From: Moniliella sp. 'wahieum'
Taxonomy: Eukaryota > Basidiomycota > Moniliellomycetes > Moniliellales > Moniliellaceae
Reading direction: 5' to 3'
Assembly: GCA_003971905.1 (NCBI GenBank)
Contig: RSEE01000089.1
Coordinates: 124,001 to 188,000, forward strand
Length of the DNA: 64,000 nt
How positions within the stretch are numbered: position 1 is the stretch's first letter; each line of letters opens with the position of its first letter. The position numbers and the translations under genes were made by a program. The notes beneath the pieces are model-generated. The model saw only the letters and a program-made list of their open reading frames with translations. It ran no database searches and was not told where the DNA came from. Positions 37,201-48,308 of the stretch are shown piece by piece.

Positions 37201-38312
37201 GACGGGGCTTGCCCCCCCCCCCATTGGCATATCAGCTTGGCTGTGATCTCGTTCCTCCAATTCCAATCTCTTGTTCGCCCCAAGCGTCTCCCTCCTTTCC
37301 TCTTCCTTCGCTTCGCACATTGTCATCTGCTCTTGCTTTCTCCCCAGGAACGATGCTACATCCCTTGACCAAGTCTCCATTCTGTTCTCCCTCGCCTTAG
37401 CCGCGACTGTGACACCGCTCAATCCAAAAACGAAAGGTACTGTTGTGCCCTTGATGCCCGCACCCATTCTTAAAGGGGTACCGTCCGGACGAATGGGGGG
37501 CCTCTGCCCCTCGCCCCCTTCCCATTCTGCTTTCGTCTACTCCCATCATTTGCGGTTGGTCCGTGGTGCATGCTTATCCTTGTGACGGAGGTTCAGGTAA
37601 TCGGCTCTCCTTTCTTTCCCTCTGTCACCTTACAGACTTTTTATATTCGGCTTCCTGCCCCGGTTCGACTATCGTCAGGGAAATATTGCTCCCGTGTTCC
37701 CACTTCGTCTTGGCTCCCGTCGGTGCTTCTCTCTACCACAATCCCCCAAAATGTATCATCAATCTTCCGATTACTCCGAAACCCAGTGGCATTTTCAAGG
37801 CATCCAGTGGTGATTCTCTTCGTTTTAGCCGCTATTCCTGGCTTCGTGCTTGTCCCCACCTTGAATTCTATCAAAACATCGGGAACGATTCTCACTTTCA
37901 GGTTCATGATTCATGAAGGGCGCGCCTCCCTTTCCTCTGATGCGATGGGGAGACAATACCAGAGAATGGCTGGAAGTCGACAAGCTCTGCCCACGCTGTT
38001 GTATACAACGCTGGCTCTGCATGACCCTCTGCCGAGAGAGTCCTATATTTCCTGTGAAACCGATCCTGCCTCGTGCAACTTGAGGCCTCAAAAGCAGGAG
38101 ATATCCGCGTTCTAAGGGGGGGTTTAGATCGTCAACAGGGGCCTGTATAGTACACCGATTATCCAGGAGGGCGGACAACAGTAGTTGAAATAATTGCGTC
38201 CCTGCATAAAATCGTCCTTCGCGATGGTCGCACAAAACGAAACCAGGATCGTCTCTTGTGGTATGTGGCGCACACGACAGACAATGAGTAGAGGCAGGAG
38301 TGGAGTTGAATA
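34219..38312. other. Four-kilobase gene-poor, word-repeat-rich region
   Basis: No gene is recognised. It contains AGCTGAGC/AGCGCTGAGC word clusters (about 35270-35310, 35690-35790, 35985-36010), TGATGCATCATGTGATG near 35647 and orphan TATA-like motifs (about 34420, 34685, 35397). From 37271 to 38115 the plus strand is C/T-rich and open in several frames at once, with a hydrophobic SILFSLALAATVTPLNP stretch near 37370. That could be a secreted-protein remnant but no family is evident. The segment carries PTR2's upstream side and the unknown membrane protein's 3' side. Confidence 0.5.
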
Positions 38313-40255
38313 TTAGTACAGGACCTGAGCCACTGCAGTCCCAGTTTCCGCCAACGACGATCCCCGAACAAAACGTGGTTGATCCGAGGAAATGGTACCC
38401 AGCAGGCGTGTGCCGTCATACGGGTGGGTAATCACCATTTTCTTATCCGGGCGTATACGCAGGGAGAGAGAGTCCAACCTGCCATGTCTGAACCGTAAAA
38501 TCGCCAACGAAAGAAGGGTGGTGGGTGAGAGAGAGCCGCCCGCGATGACAAGTAATGTGCGAATGAAGCTCCACTAACCCGCGGGAACGGAGTCGAGGTA
38601 CGTGATTGAAACGGCACCGATTTCACTCGAGACATGCACATAGAGAGCAGGGTCACTCCGGGGCGGGTAGACTTGGACCACCAACATATGACTGCTGCAT
38701 TTATGTTGCCAGATACGGTGCGCAGGTCCACGTCCATCCCCGAATCAGGCGAAGAATTACTCCCCACGGGGAAAAGCCCGACATCAATCGTGCCGAGACG
38801 GTAGTAAATCGAAATTTGGCGGGTCTGGGCAATACGGCAATTGAAGCTGCCATAGTATGCGAGGGCATGGACCAAATCCGAGACGACAGCGGCGAGGCGG
38901 ATGTGTCCTATTCGGCTCCGCAGGGCGATTTCAGCGCCATCACAGAGGCGCGAGATCGTTCAGGCTAGAAATATCGCCACTGTCGGTGACGAGAGAGATG
39001 TTGCTTGTTGTGGCGACAAGTCCATCCATCTCGATTGCCCCACTGGTCGTTTCAAGAACAAGTGAGTGCAACGGCGCATGCCCAGGCGTTCGTGGCACAC
39101 GGCGCAAGTCCATCTCAATAACCATTGCTCTCGATGACACATCTAGCGCCACTGAGCGAAACAAGGGTACAGACAGATTTGCCTTTACCTGCACCCCAGC
39201 CCCTGCGTTGTCCGAAGAACCAAAGGTCCAGCCCTGGTGAGTGCACTGGGTCCCATCGCCAACCTGATACAACCCGGATTCAACCTCAGCCAGTGTCACT
39301 CGCCGCACTTCTTGGGGGTGGCCGCAGATATGGTCACATTAAGATGGACCATTGCCGGGGCCAAGGGTAAGGGAGCCTCAATTACCAAAACTGGGTCAAT
39401 ACGCTCAATGGGAATGGGGCGGGAGGGGAGATCTTGCATGATTCGGGCCCTATAATCCATCCGAGGACCAGGCTCACCGATTCCGAAAGCAGGATCCGGC
39501 TCCGGTTGAATGAGGATGTTTCCTCCATGAGAGCCGTAGGAATGAAGGAAGACACCAAGAGGTTGCACAGAATTAGGTTTGGAGTGCTCTTGGAGTCGGA
39601 CGAGGGGCAAGGCGAGCTCGAGATGTGTGGTATAAAAAGCCGATCCGGCGCTTTGACGCGCAGCGGGAGAGGGACTACTCGGCGTAGGATCGTACCGTTG
39701 GGAAGATAGGGTTGAGGGGACGGTTCCATTTGCGACGTCAAGAACAAGAACAGGGCGCCGCCAAGAACAAGGTAGAGCACGAGGTGGGCGAGTAGGCGCA
39801 GTTTCTTTCGCTTTCGGCGGAATCCTTGGGGCGGGCACTTTCTCCATCTACGATCGTATCGTACGAAGGTGGGAGCGCATCGGGTTCAGAGATGCGTGTG
39901 CTCGTCGGCCTGCTCGAGTAGTGAGATATGTGGAGGGGAGGCCGGCGATAAAGGAGCATCGTGAGAAGCCTGGGTGGAGAAGGAGAAGAGATGGGGGTAG
40001 GAGCCGAATAAGAGCCAGCGGCAGAGGCAGGAGCAGGGGCAGAAGCAGGAGCAGCCGTGGACGCAGACGGTGGCGTTGCGTGGGGGGGCTGTATAGGGAA
40101 ACGGGGTGGGAGGGTGCGTGCGCGATGGCGTATAGGAGAGGGTAGACGGGGGATGCGGTGGGGGCGAGTGCGGCGAGGGGAAGCGGTGGGTCTGCTGGTG
40201 GGGAGTGCTGCCGGGAGGATTGTGGCAAAGGAGGTTTGTGGTCAATGATGGCCAT
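38313..40255 (-). CDS. Type II membrane protein with beta-repeat ectodomain, unknown
   Basis: The function is not known. The N terminus (MAIIDHKPPLPQSSRQHSPP) is Pro/Ser/Ala-rich and cytoplasmic by inference. It carries a PPSYDTI motif resembling PPxY ubiquitin-ligase sites. Basic residues then precede one membrane segment, LLAHLVLYLVLGGALFLFLT (about 39730-39800). The rest is a long ectodomain of alternating short strands: LVLETTSGAIEMDGLVATTS, NISLVTDSGDIS, VDLRTVSGNINAAV. These resemble the DUF4097/adhesin-like beta-helix repeats common in fungal membrane proteins. It ends KMVITHPYDGTRLLGTISSD...VAQVLY. At least four frame changes and one intron near 38510-38580 need confirmation. The family link is inferred from repeat style. 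Confidence 0.6.
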
Positions 40256-41085
40256 GGTGGTGTGCAGGGAGCGTGTGGGCTGCGAAAGGCTGCGAGGCAA
40301 CATGCAGATGCTAATCACCGCGCTAATCGGCCCCAACTGAAAAAACGAACCCATTGCCAACCTTCAATTTCAATTCTGATATCGCTTGCCATACTTCTCT
40401 TCTCAAAGCCATCTGGGGATGGCCACATGCCCAAAGTCTCTTGCTCCAGAGACACTCATATGGCCCAGCACTTCAGTATCCTGCATCATTGCTGGCCCAG
40501 AAAAGTTCCGGCTTTTCCTTTCGGATCTGCAATACAACTATGCCTCCGACGCGAGGGGACGAGGAGGGCGAGAAGACAAGGAAAGGGGACGGGGGGGGCG
40601 TGAATTATTGCGTTAACGAGATTGCACGCGCCACAGGGCTGACAATCATCCTTCTAAGTAGATGCATGCAGGTGACCGCCGGTGAGGCCGGTGATGACTG
40701 GTATTCCCACCTTCCACATTTTTGAGAGGGAAACAAGGAGCCTTACTACTTATACTTGTCTAGAGCTGTGGGGAGAAGAGCGCCAACCAGCTGGGGACAA
40801 CACAAAAGTAATGTTTCGTCGTGGGGATTTGAGTCAGAGATCTCGCTCGGGAGGTGAGGTTGCTAAAGTAGGCTTCGAAATGATGGTAGGTACATCGGAG
40901 GACGTCGTGCGGTGGTATCAATATGCCGGACAATGTGTGTACTGCGCCTATATACAGAACCCCACACCCTCTTGTTTTGATTAACCCTGTCGGTGCGCGT
41001 CATGCATCACAATCAGTGGTCGTCACCAATCGCGACACCGAACGCGTACGTAATCGACCCTCAGCTTTCCTCACCCAATTATTCA
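40256..41085. promoter_or_regulatory. Divergent spacer upstream of NUP42
   Basis: It holds the start-proximal region of two outward-facing genes. A CTATATACAG motif at 40948-40957 lies about 130 bases upstream of the chosen NUP42 ATG. GCGTCATGCATCAC lies at about 40998-41011 and contains an alternative in-frame ATG. Other open frames have no family resemblance. Confidence 0.45.
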
Positions 41086-42934
41086 ATGGTCTCGTTTAAC
41101 GTGCCTCCTCAAGCGCCCATCGCCACCAATGAACAGTGTGCAAGTTCTTTCGGCAGGCAACTGCCGCTTTGGGAACAACTGCCGCTTCGAAGTGAGTCCA
41201 CCCCTTTTATCACTCCTCGCACCGCTTGCTAACCTCTCCACAGCACCCACAAGACCTGCAGCCCTCGGGAGGGGGCACGTCCGCCTTCGGCAACACATCT
41301 GCTTTTGGCAATACATCTGCCTTCGGGAACTGGTCTGCCACCTTGGCCCTGCTGCATCAACCCGCGGAAGGGCTGCAGCTGGCGTCCCCCCATCAAAGTT
41401 GGCAAATGGTCTCGCGGCTGGTGGGCGCGAGGTCGCCAAGTACCCAGATGGCCTAGACTGGAAAACAACACCCGCAGCGGCAAATCCAGCTGACGCATGA
41501 GAGTATCCAGTCGACTGTCGCGCCACAGGGAGCGGCCACAATGGCCAGCCAGCGGCTTTTCACCAGGAAAATTCGAGCCCACTTGATCCTGGACTCGACA
41601 TGAGTCCCGAGGAGATGCGGGTTGCGGCGTATGCCGCACGCAGCGCCGCTAGCATAGCAGGGCAGGACCCTTCAAACAGCGGCTTCGGTTGTGGCGGCGC
41701 AGAGAACGAGGCCTTTAACAAAGTCAATCAAGCCTTAGAAGGAGTCCGGAGGGATATCCCTGGTGCTTTTCAAAACAGGCCTTGACTAACAGACAAGCTG
41801 CCATGGAGGCTGACAAGGCTATCTCCTCCACAAACTTGGTATCCCCAGTGGGTCGAGGGTACATCTGTCCAGTATCGGCTTTTGGAGTGGTTGGCAGCGG
41901 CAGGAGGGTCGGCGTTTGGAACATCTTCGGCATTCGGTCAACCTTCCGCGCTTTGGCGCCACCAGCCAGCCGTCAACGTCGGCATTTGGACAGCCTAGTG
42001 CATTTGGTACGGCAACAGGAGGGAGTGGGGTGCCTTCGGCAAGCCCTCTGCATTTGGCCAATCGAGCTCATTTGGACAACTAGTTCTTTTGGTAAACAAG
42101 CGCCTTTGGAGCAGCGTCTTCTCAAGGATCAGCTTTGGCCAGACCAGTGCATTTGGGGCACCAGCGAAGCCTCCTACTGGGACAAGTGCGTTTGGGGCTC
42201 GCCCCACAACCTGCTTCGGCGGCGGGAGTGCGTTTGGCCAAACGTCCGCTTTTGGCCAGCCTTCTGCCTTCGGCCAAACCAGTGCTTTTGGTGCCAAGCC
42301 ATCAGCCACCCCTCAAACGAGCGCATTTGGCCAGACAGGCAACACCAGTGCGTTGGGCCGCAGTCTGCGCCGAATGCAAACACTAGTGCCTTCGGTCAAC
42401 CCAGTGCCTTCGGCCAACCCAGTGCCTTTGGTCGATCCAGCGGATTTGGTCAACCTAGCTCATTCGGTCAAACTAGTTCTTTCGGGCAAGCTAGCACCTT
42501 CGGCCAAGCCAGTGCACCTGGTAGCCAGCCTGGGGCATTTGGCCAGCCGAGCCAACCTAGCGCGTTTGGACAGCCAAGTGCATTTGGGACCACCACTGCC
42601 CCGGCTAATTCACCATTGGCGCGACATCGACCAACTTCTGCGTTTGGACCGAATGCTACCGCTGCTGGACCACCTGCTGGCTCTGCCTTTGGAGCGGCCC
42701 CTACTCAAGCCACATCAGCTTTTGGAGCACCCTCTGCTCAAAATACCTCTGCCTTGGAGCATTTTCTGCTTCTGCCCCTGCTGTCTCATCTGCCCCTACT
42801 TCTGCCCCTGCCCCTGCCTGGTTTCATTGGGCGAAGACTTGGCCAAGCTCCCGAAGATGGTCCAGGACATTTTCACTGGAGAGTTCGAGTGGGGGAAGGT
42901 TCCAGCGATCGAACCACCTTTGTCAGTACGGTGA
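41086..42934 (+). CDS. NUP42-like FG nucleoporin with CCCH zinc finger
   Basis: Peripheral cytoplasmic-side nucleoporin (yeast Nup42/Rip1, human NLP1/NUPL2) that binds Gle1 and aids mRNA export. A CCCH zinc finger opens the protein: CKFFRQGNCRFGNNCRFE with the final His encoded after the intron, giving C-x7-C-x5-C-x3-H. Intron 41192-41243 (GTGAGT...GCTAAC...CACAG). SAFG-type FG repeats surround a non-FG middle with MSPEEMRVAAYAARSA and AFNKVNQALEGVRRDIPGAF. The C terminus, LAKLPKMVQDIFTGEFEWGK followed by VPAIEPPLSVR, matches the family's Gle1-binding end. Frame changes are frequent, two within the zinc finger. An ATG at 41001 is an alternative start. Confidence 0.85.
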
Positions 42935-43764
42935 CCGCATCATTTTGATGTAATATCTCGCCTCCTCTCATCCAATAAGCCCTTTCTAGGGCCTTTATAT
43001 GTACGTTTTGATTGGTGAGATGGATGAGCGCATCGCGATGAGCGCTGAGCATGAAATCCTCCTGTAGTGTAATGATTTGGGCCGAAGAATTCCAACCTGA
43101 CGAGTGTTTTCGGGGGACCAGGAGAAACGCTCACTTCAACTTCAACCACGTCTAAGTTCAAGCTCAAATGCAAAATCAAAGGCGTCCGGATCATACAGTC
43201 CGACCCTAGTGTTTTTGCATCCAATATTCGTAGCCGCCTGCTTGCTAACCGCTATATGGTCAAGATACGAGTAGGCCGACGTGTTGACCTTCCGTAACGT
43301 TTAACTTTCAAAAGCAAGCAAAAGTCCTCAGAACCCAGGCCTCGCTGTACTGGCAGTTCTCTTCGGGTTCAAGCTTAAAGCTCTTTGAGCTCACTCGGAA
43401 GGGGTTTTTCATCCATCTCTGTAGGGTGTGGCGTCTCACCTTTCTTGATCAGCGATTTCCACGTGTCGCAGCAACATCAGCGCTCGCGTTGCCCTTTCTC
43501 CGCTGCCCGCCCACTATGACATACTACGGTAAGCGTGTTTGCATGGTGGGGTGTGTGGTCTTCACACGCGCTTCATTTTACATCCTGTGCCTATGCACCG
43601 CTCGGTGGTCATCGGCCATCCCTATACGCTCTCGCTCCCGGTTGCTATGCATAACTTTGTCCTCTGTCTCATCCAAGACCAAGGCCAAGGCCAGAAAGCG
43701 ATGGTGAGACATAGGGTCTTTATGGCCTTGGAGAGGACTAATGTGATCGCACTGTGGTGGGCGA

Positions 43765-44185
43765 TATGTCTGTCGACCGCGGCCAACAAAAACAAGCGCC
43801 TACAAAGGAACAATAAACAGCCAGTCGCCACCAGGGACTAAGCTGCGGAGCAAGGAAAACAGAGGAGGGAAGAAAACGACGGAGGAATTCTTAGAAGTCT
43901 GAGGCCTGAGAGGAGGGGGACTGAAGCGACGTGGCCGAAAACACTCGAGCCACCCATGGCGGGTCAATAGGCAATCATACGGATAGATACGAATAAGGAG
44001 AAAAAAGGCCGTCAACCCGACTGTTATTATGAAAAAAGTGGTCGGAAGAGAGAGTATGCCAGAACAATCTGTCTTTTGGCTGGTGTGCCAAGCTAAGAGG
44101 CTCGAATTCGTTCCCTCTCTCTTCGCTTGCACTGGCATCGGACCAATGAATCCCATATCATTTCTGACGGTACTGATGTGATTGT
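43765..44185. repeat. Diverged dispersed repeat, copy B
   Basis: This is the partner of 3030-3430, in the same orientation. On the minus strand it encodes a hydrophobic stretch ILSLPTTFFIITVGLTAFFL, then RHGWLECFRPRRFSPPPL and SKNSSVVFF, ending DWLFIVPL. Copy A shares the WL-C, RxxSP, NSSVVF and DWL elements on its minus strand. It may be a small membrane-protein gene in both places, or remnants of a mobile element. Confidence 0.45.
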
Positions 44186-45233
44186 TATAGAGGTTTGGAC
44201 GAACGGCAGCATGGTGCTTGCCACCCTAATGGCCAGCATTGCGTCAACCGACGGAATGATTACCGCGTTCGCCAACAAGCCCTATGGATATCGGATGATG
44301 CGGCGCTTCAACCCCAGCGGCTGCGACAGCAGGAAAGGAGCCCAGACTCCAGATGGTCCCTAGCAACTGGCCACTCCTATACTCCGCCTGCTTACCACCA
44401 CATCTTGTGCACCATCCTTCCTGGTTGGGCCATGATGCGGTCAAGCCGTGGGTAAGCTGGACATTGGCTAAGCGGGCAGGCCGCCCGTCGCCAACATTGA
44501 CGTATCTATTGGAGTCGAAACCCCATTCAATGGGAAGCATGTCAAGTTTTGATCATAGATGAGAGTACTGAGTGAATATTGAATGAGCGATTGGTTGCTA
44601 CGACGGTTGAGCGCTGAGCAAAGACCGGTCGGCCGCGGTTGGGGGACGATATAACAGACGGCTTGGGAAAATGCGCAGGGAGAAGGAATCCCTGTGCGGC
44701 ACCTCCAAGTTCCCGACTATCAGCTTGGGGCGAAGAGTTACAAATCATGATGAGTGGGATGATTAATGACGCTGACGGCACTTGGACTCCGCGCTCACTA
44801 TGAGACCCATGGAGAAAATCACAAATGTATGTGACGCTTTTGTTTGCCGAGTTGGAAATATGCCCCACCAGAATTGTAGCCGATCGGAGCTTCAAGCTTC
44901 ACCGAAGGAGTAGGAACCGGCCACGCCAAAAACACTGAACCTGCCTCGCGAGGACGAGTGGGGTTCATGCGTTTATTGCATGAACAACGAGATGCATCGT
45001 GACAGAAAGGATGCAGCGTGACAGAAAGGATACAACGTATAGTGCAAACGTCTAACATGTAACACATGTAATTCGTAGCCGAGTAGCTGGATTCCATCTG
45101 CTATTTGAGTGGCGAGAGTGTAACATGCAAAGCCCTGTCCCAAAACAAACAGCCGAAGAGTGTGATGTGTAAAACACACGCAAAGCTGCGCGCTCTGTTT
45201 ACATGCATTACATGTTACAGGTCGCCTTGTAGT

Positions 45234-45279
45234 GAAGCTTGAAGCTTGAAGCTTGAAGCTTGAAGCTTGAAGCTTGAAG
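45234..45279. repeat. (GAAGCTT)6 heptamer array
   Basis: Six perfect copies plus a partial seventh. Each copy contains an AAGCTT palindrome, so the array is a dense string of HindIII sites. Shorter relatives of this word occur near 150-185, 35690 and 49950. Confidence 0.95.
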
Positions 45280-46124
45280 GGGCACGCTCTACTGTGGGTT
45301 GAACCGGGACTTTCACTCCATTTCTCGCTCTCTTTTTCTTCCTAAGTAGCCTCTGCTTTGCTATCATAGCTGCCCAATGGAGAGTTGTGGGGATCTCTCT
45401 GAGGCCAGAGCGCCTGGGAGCCAAAAACTCTCTCCCCACCCCCACATTGTCTTCGTAGTCTATGATGTGGCGCAAAAGCGAAGGCCGAGGCCCCCCGGCC
45501 GGGGACACACTAACCATCGGGAAATGACCGGTGACGCATCGGCGAAAAGGGACGCTGAGTACCTGAGTACCTGAGTAACCCATGTGCAGCGTGACATGTG
45601 CCACACTGGGGTAGCAATGTCATGTCAAATTTCATTAGTCCAAGGTCGAGGATGGCCGAGGATGGCCGAGATGCAACCCCAGACTAGCCCCAACCTTGAC
45701 GTTTAAAATTTAACGTTTGACGTTGACGTTTAACGTTTTAACAGCGCATGTGAATACGTGAAAAGGAACGCTACTATACGCATGATGGGTGATGCATGCC
45801 GCATGCCGCGTGACACGTGACAGCGTTTTTGCGCTCAGGCCGTGGCGCGATTATACGTCGACGCACGCACACGCGACGGGAAAAGCGGGGCAGCTGCCGC
45901 TGGCCAGTGCCACCGGCCGCTACGCCGCCACTGCGCCCTACGACGCGCAGTGAGTACTGAGTACCAGAGAAACAGGCATATTGCTAAGCGGGGAGCGGCA
46001 TCAACGACGTCAACATTCAACCCTACCAGGCCTTTTAAGAAAGGTGGAAGAGCGCATTGGCCACTATAGCATCTTTCTTCGCGCCGCCACCAACTCCTGA
46101 GCGTTTCCCCAGCAATCCCTCCCT

Positions 46125-47179
46125 ATGGCTTCAGCAACGACTACTCAAGTCGACGCCATTCCCGCCCTTGGCGGCAGCATGGCCCCTCTCAGGCGCCCCA
46201 AACCCGCGCTCACCTTCCCGGGGTTGGACCCTGTGGAGCAGACCCTTTTCCGTCAGCGGCGCTTTGGCTTTATGCGGAGTGTATACGAGAACACCAAGGG
46301 GAAATCCATGGGCATGACTGTGGCGGCGCTTTGTTTGTATGCGGGCATTAACCGCATGCCCTCCTTGATTCGCCCATTGTATGACTTGGTCGAGTCCTAC
46401 CCCCCGCCGGTTTCTTTTGTGGCCACCCTGTATACCTCTGCAATTATCTCGCAAATGACGATCGGAAGCATTTTTGCGTACCTGGACTATGCCAAACCCA
46501 AGTGGATCCAGAGATACCGGGTTCAAGCACTGAAGGACCCGACGCTGAAGGACTATCTCCACATCCAACCCACGTGCTGACCAACCTACTCTTCTGGAAC
46601 TTGGCGTTTTCCGTGACCATGGCCCCGGTCTTGATTTGGCGCGGCAACCAGTTGTCGTATGACACGATCCCTTCCATTTCCAGGGCAGTGTTTGACCTGA
46701 TCGTAAGCGCGTTGGTGACCGAGGTGGGCTTTTACTATATTCACCGGACGCTGCACCACCGCAAGATCTACAAGTACATCCACAAGCAGCACCATGAATA
46801 CACGGCGCCCTTTGCCTGGACAGCAACATATGCCCATCCGATTGAGCACATCTTGTCTAATTTGGTCCCGCCGCTGGCCGGGGTAGCCCTGTGTGGGTCC
46901 CATCTGAGTGTTGCGCTCATGGTATTTAACCTGCTTATCGTCCACACCCACTTTGACCACTCTGGTTACAATATCCCCTTTTTCAGCTCCTCTCTCCAGC
47001 ATGACTGGCACCACTACCTCACCAACGAGAACTATGGCCCTTTGGGCTTGCTTGATACGTTCCACCACACCAACACTCAGTTTAAGGCTTGGATGTCTCA
47101 TGTCCACAAGGCTTTCAATGGCGACACGGATGCTGCTGAGCGGTTCGCGGCCAATGCCATTGCTGAGCGCACCGGTTAG
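46125..47179 (+). CDS. Fatty-acid hydroxylase / sterol desaturase family protein
   Basis: ER di-iron oxygenase related to C-4 methylsterol oxidase and FAXDC2-type proteins. The three histidine boxes are present: HRTLHH (in [19 protein letters not shown]), HKQHH, and HDWHH near the C terminus ([18 protein letters not shown]), with FHHTNTQF after it. Four hydrophobic segments flank them, including [16 protein letters not shown] and [17 protein letters not shown]. The ATG at 46125 gives [17 protein letters not shown], with no intron seen. One frame change at about 46570, between KDYLHIQP and [10 protein letters not shown], must be corrected. Substrate (sterol or fatty acid) is not decidable. The C terminus [11 protein letters not shown] lacks a KKXX signal. 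Confidence 0.85.
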
Positions 47180-47623
47180 TTGCTGTTGATGCTTTTTGCT
47201 GTGCTTCACACAACTCCACCTATGTTTTTTTCTTTTTTTTTCTCCTGCCCGTTTTTGTCTCCATTTTATCGCGCTTTTGTAAATTTACCCCATCAGCTTC
47301 AAGCATCTGAGTGACCACAGACACAGTCGTAGGTCGCTTTGCCAGAGTCTACCCGCGACTCCGCATGTGTATCTCCATCGAGTTTGCGGAGCTATCGATT
47401 ATCGTCAAGCGACAGAATATGAACAGCTGAATTGGATCCAATGTGCCTGGAGCGGTGCAGCGGAATGAGAATGGCCAAGGCATGCTCTCATTCCGCCTCC
47501 CAGTAGGCCAGTGTGGAGAAAGAAATAAAAATTCAACTCGCAAGGACCATTTTTCGCTCGCCTCTTCCCATCTCTCCATCCCGTTCTACCCCTACCTTCC
47601 CTTTCTTCCCACTAAATCCCAAC
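47180..47623. other. Spacer between desaturase and GAR1
   Basis: A T-rich stretch follows the desaturase stop (47220-47280). The CT-rich run CTTCCCATCTCTCCATCCCG and similar sequence just before the GAR1 ATG probably forms its core promoter or leader. No other feature is seen. Confidence 0.5.
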
Positions 47624-48308
47624 ATGTCGTTCCGTGGTGGCCGTGGTGGCTTTGGTGATCGCGGAGGTCGGGGTGGTTTCCGCGGTGGCCGCGGTGGTGC
47701 TCGCCCCTTTAACGCTGGCCCGCCCGACACCGTTCAAGAGATGGGCAGTTTCGTCCACGCCGTTGAGGGGGAAATGCTCTGCGCCTCGACGGACGCAAAG
47801 CATGTGCCTTACTTCAACGCCCCCATCTAGTATGTATTTCCAGTCCTCACTGGTCACACCTATGGGGTTATCTGACCCTTCCTTCCCCAGCTTGCAAAAC
47901 AAGTCCCAGATCGGCAAGGTAGATGAGATTCTGGGTCCCATCAACGAGGTCTTCTTCACAGTCAAGATGGACCCGGGCATGGTCGCCTCTTCCTTCAAAG
48001 CCGATGACAAGGTCTACATTGGCGGTGACCGGCTCCTTCCCATCGAGCGATTCCTTCCCAAGCCCAAAGCGCCCAAGGCGCCCAAGAAGAAATCGGGCGC
48101 TCAACGCGGTGGCTTTGGCGGAGGACGCGGCGCCCCCCGTGGGCGCGGTGGCTTCGGCGGACGTGGCGGCGGACGTGGTGGGTTTTCGTCCCGTGGTGGT
48201 GCTGGTGGCCGGGGCGGATTTGGCGCACCTCGTGGTGGGCGCGGAGGTGGATTCGGCGGGCGTGGAGGCGGCCGCGGCGGTTTCCGGGGTGGTCGTGGAG
48301 GGTATTGA
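47624..48308 (+). CDS. GAR1: H/ACA snoRNP protein GAR1
   Basis: Nucleolar core subunit of H/ACA small nucleolar RNPs, which pseudouridylate rRNA. An N-terminal GGRGGF-rich domain ([20 protein letters not shown]) precedes the Gar1 core: [51 protein letters not shown] and [21 protein letters not shown] Lys/Pro link and a long C-terminal RGG domain follow, ending GGYstop. Intron 47830-47890 (GTATGT...CTGAC...CCCAG) splits the Tyr codon of IYLQN and is exactly in phase. No frame error is visible, unlike most genes here. Confidence 0.95.

Larger units (their letters stand above)
42935..46124. other. Gene-poor region
   Basis: No gene is recognised with confidence. It contains copy B of a dispersed repeat (43765-44185), a HindIII-site heptamer array (45234-45279), AGCGCTGAGC words near 43030 and 44610, a GTTTAACGTTTGACGTT cluster near 45700-45740 and GTGATGCATGCCGCATGCC near 45790. 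A short ATG-plus-GTAAGC pattern at 43516 (MTYY then donor) could be a tiny first exon, but I could not find a convincing continuation. Confidence 0.5.

Noticed and set aside
43426-43841. Tiny spliced gene beginning MTYY with a GTAAGC donor
   Set aside because: No acceptor gives a recognisable or clearly coding continuation. The 3' part overlaps the dispersed repeat.
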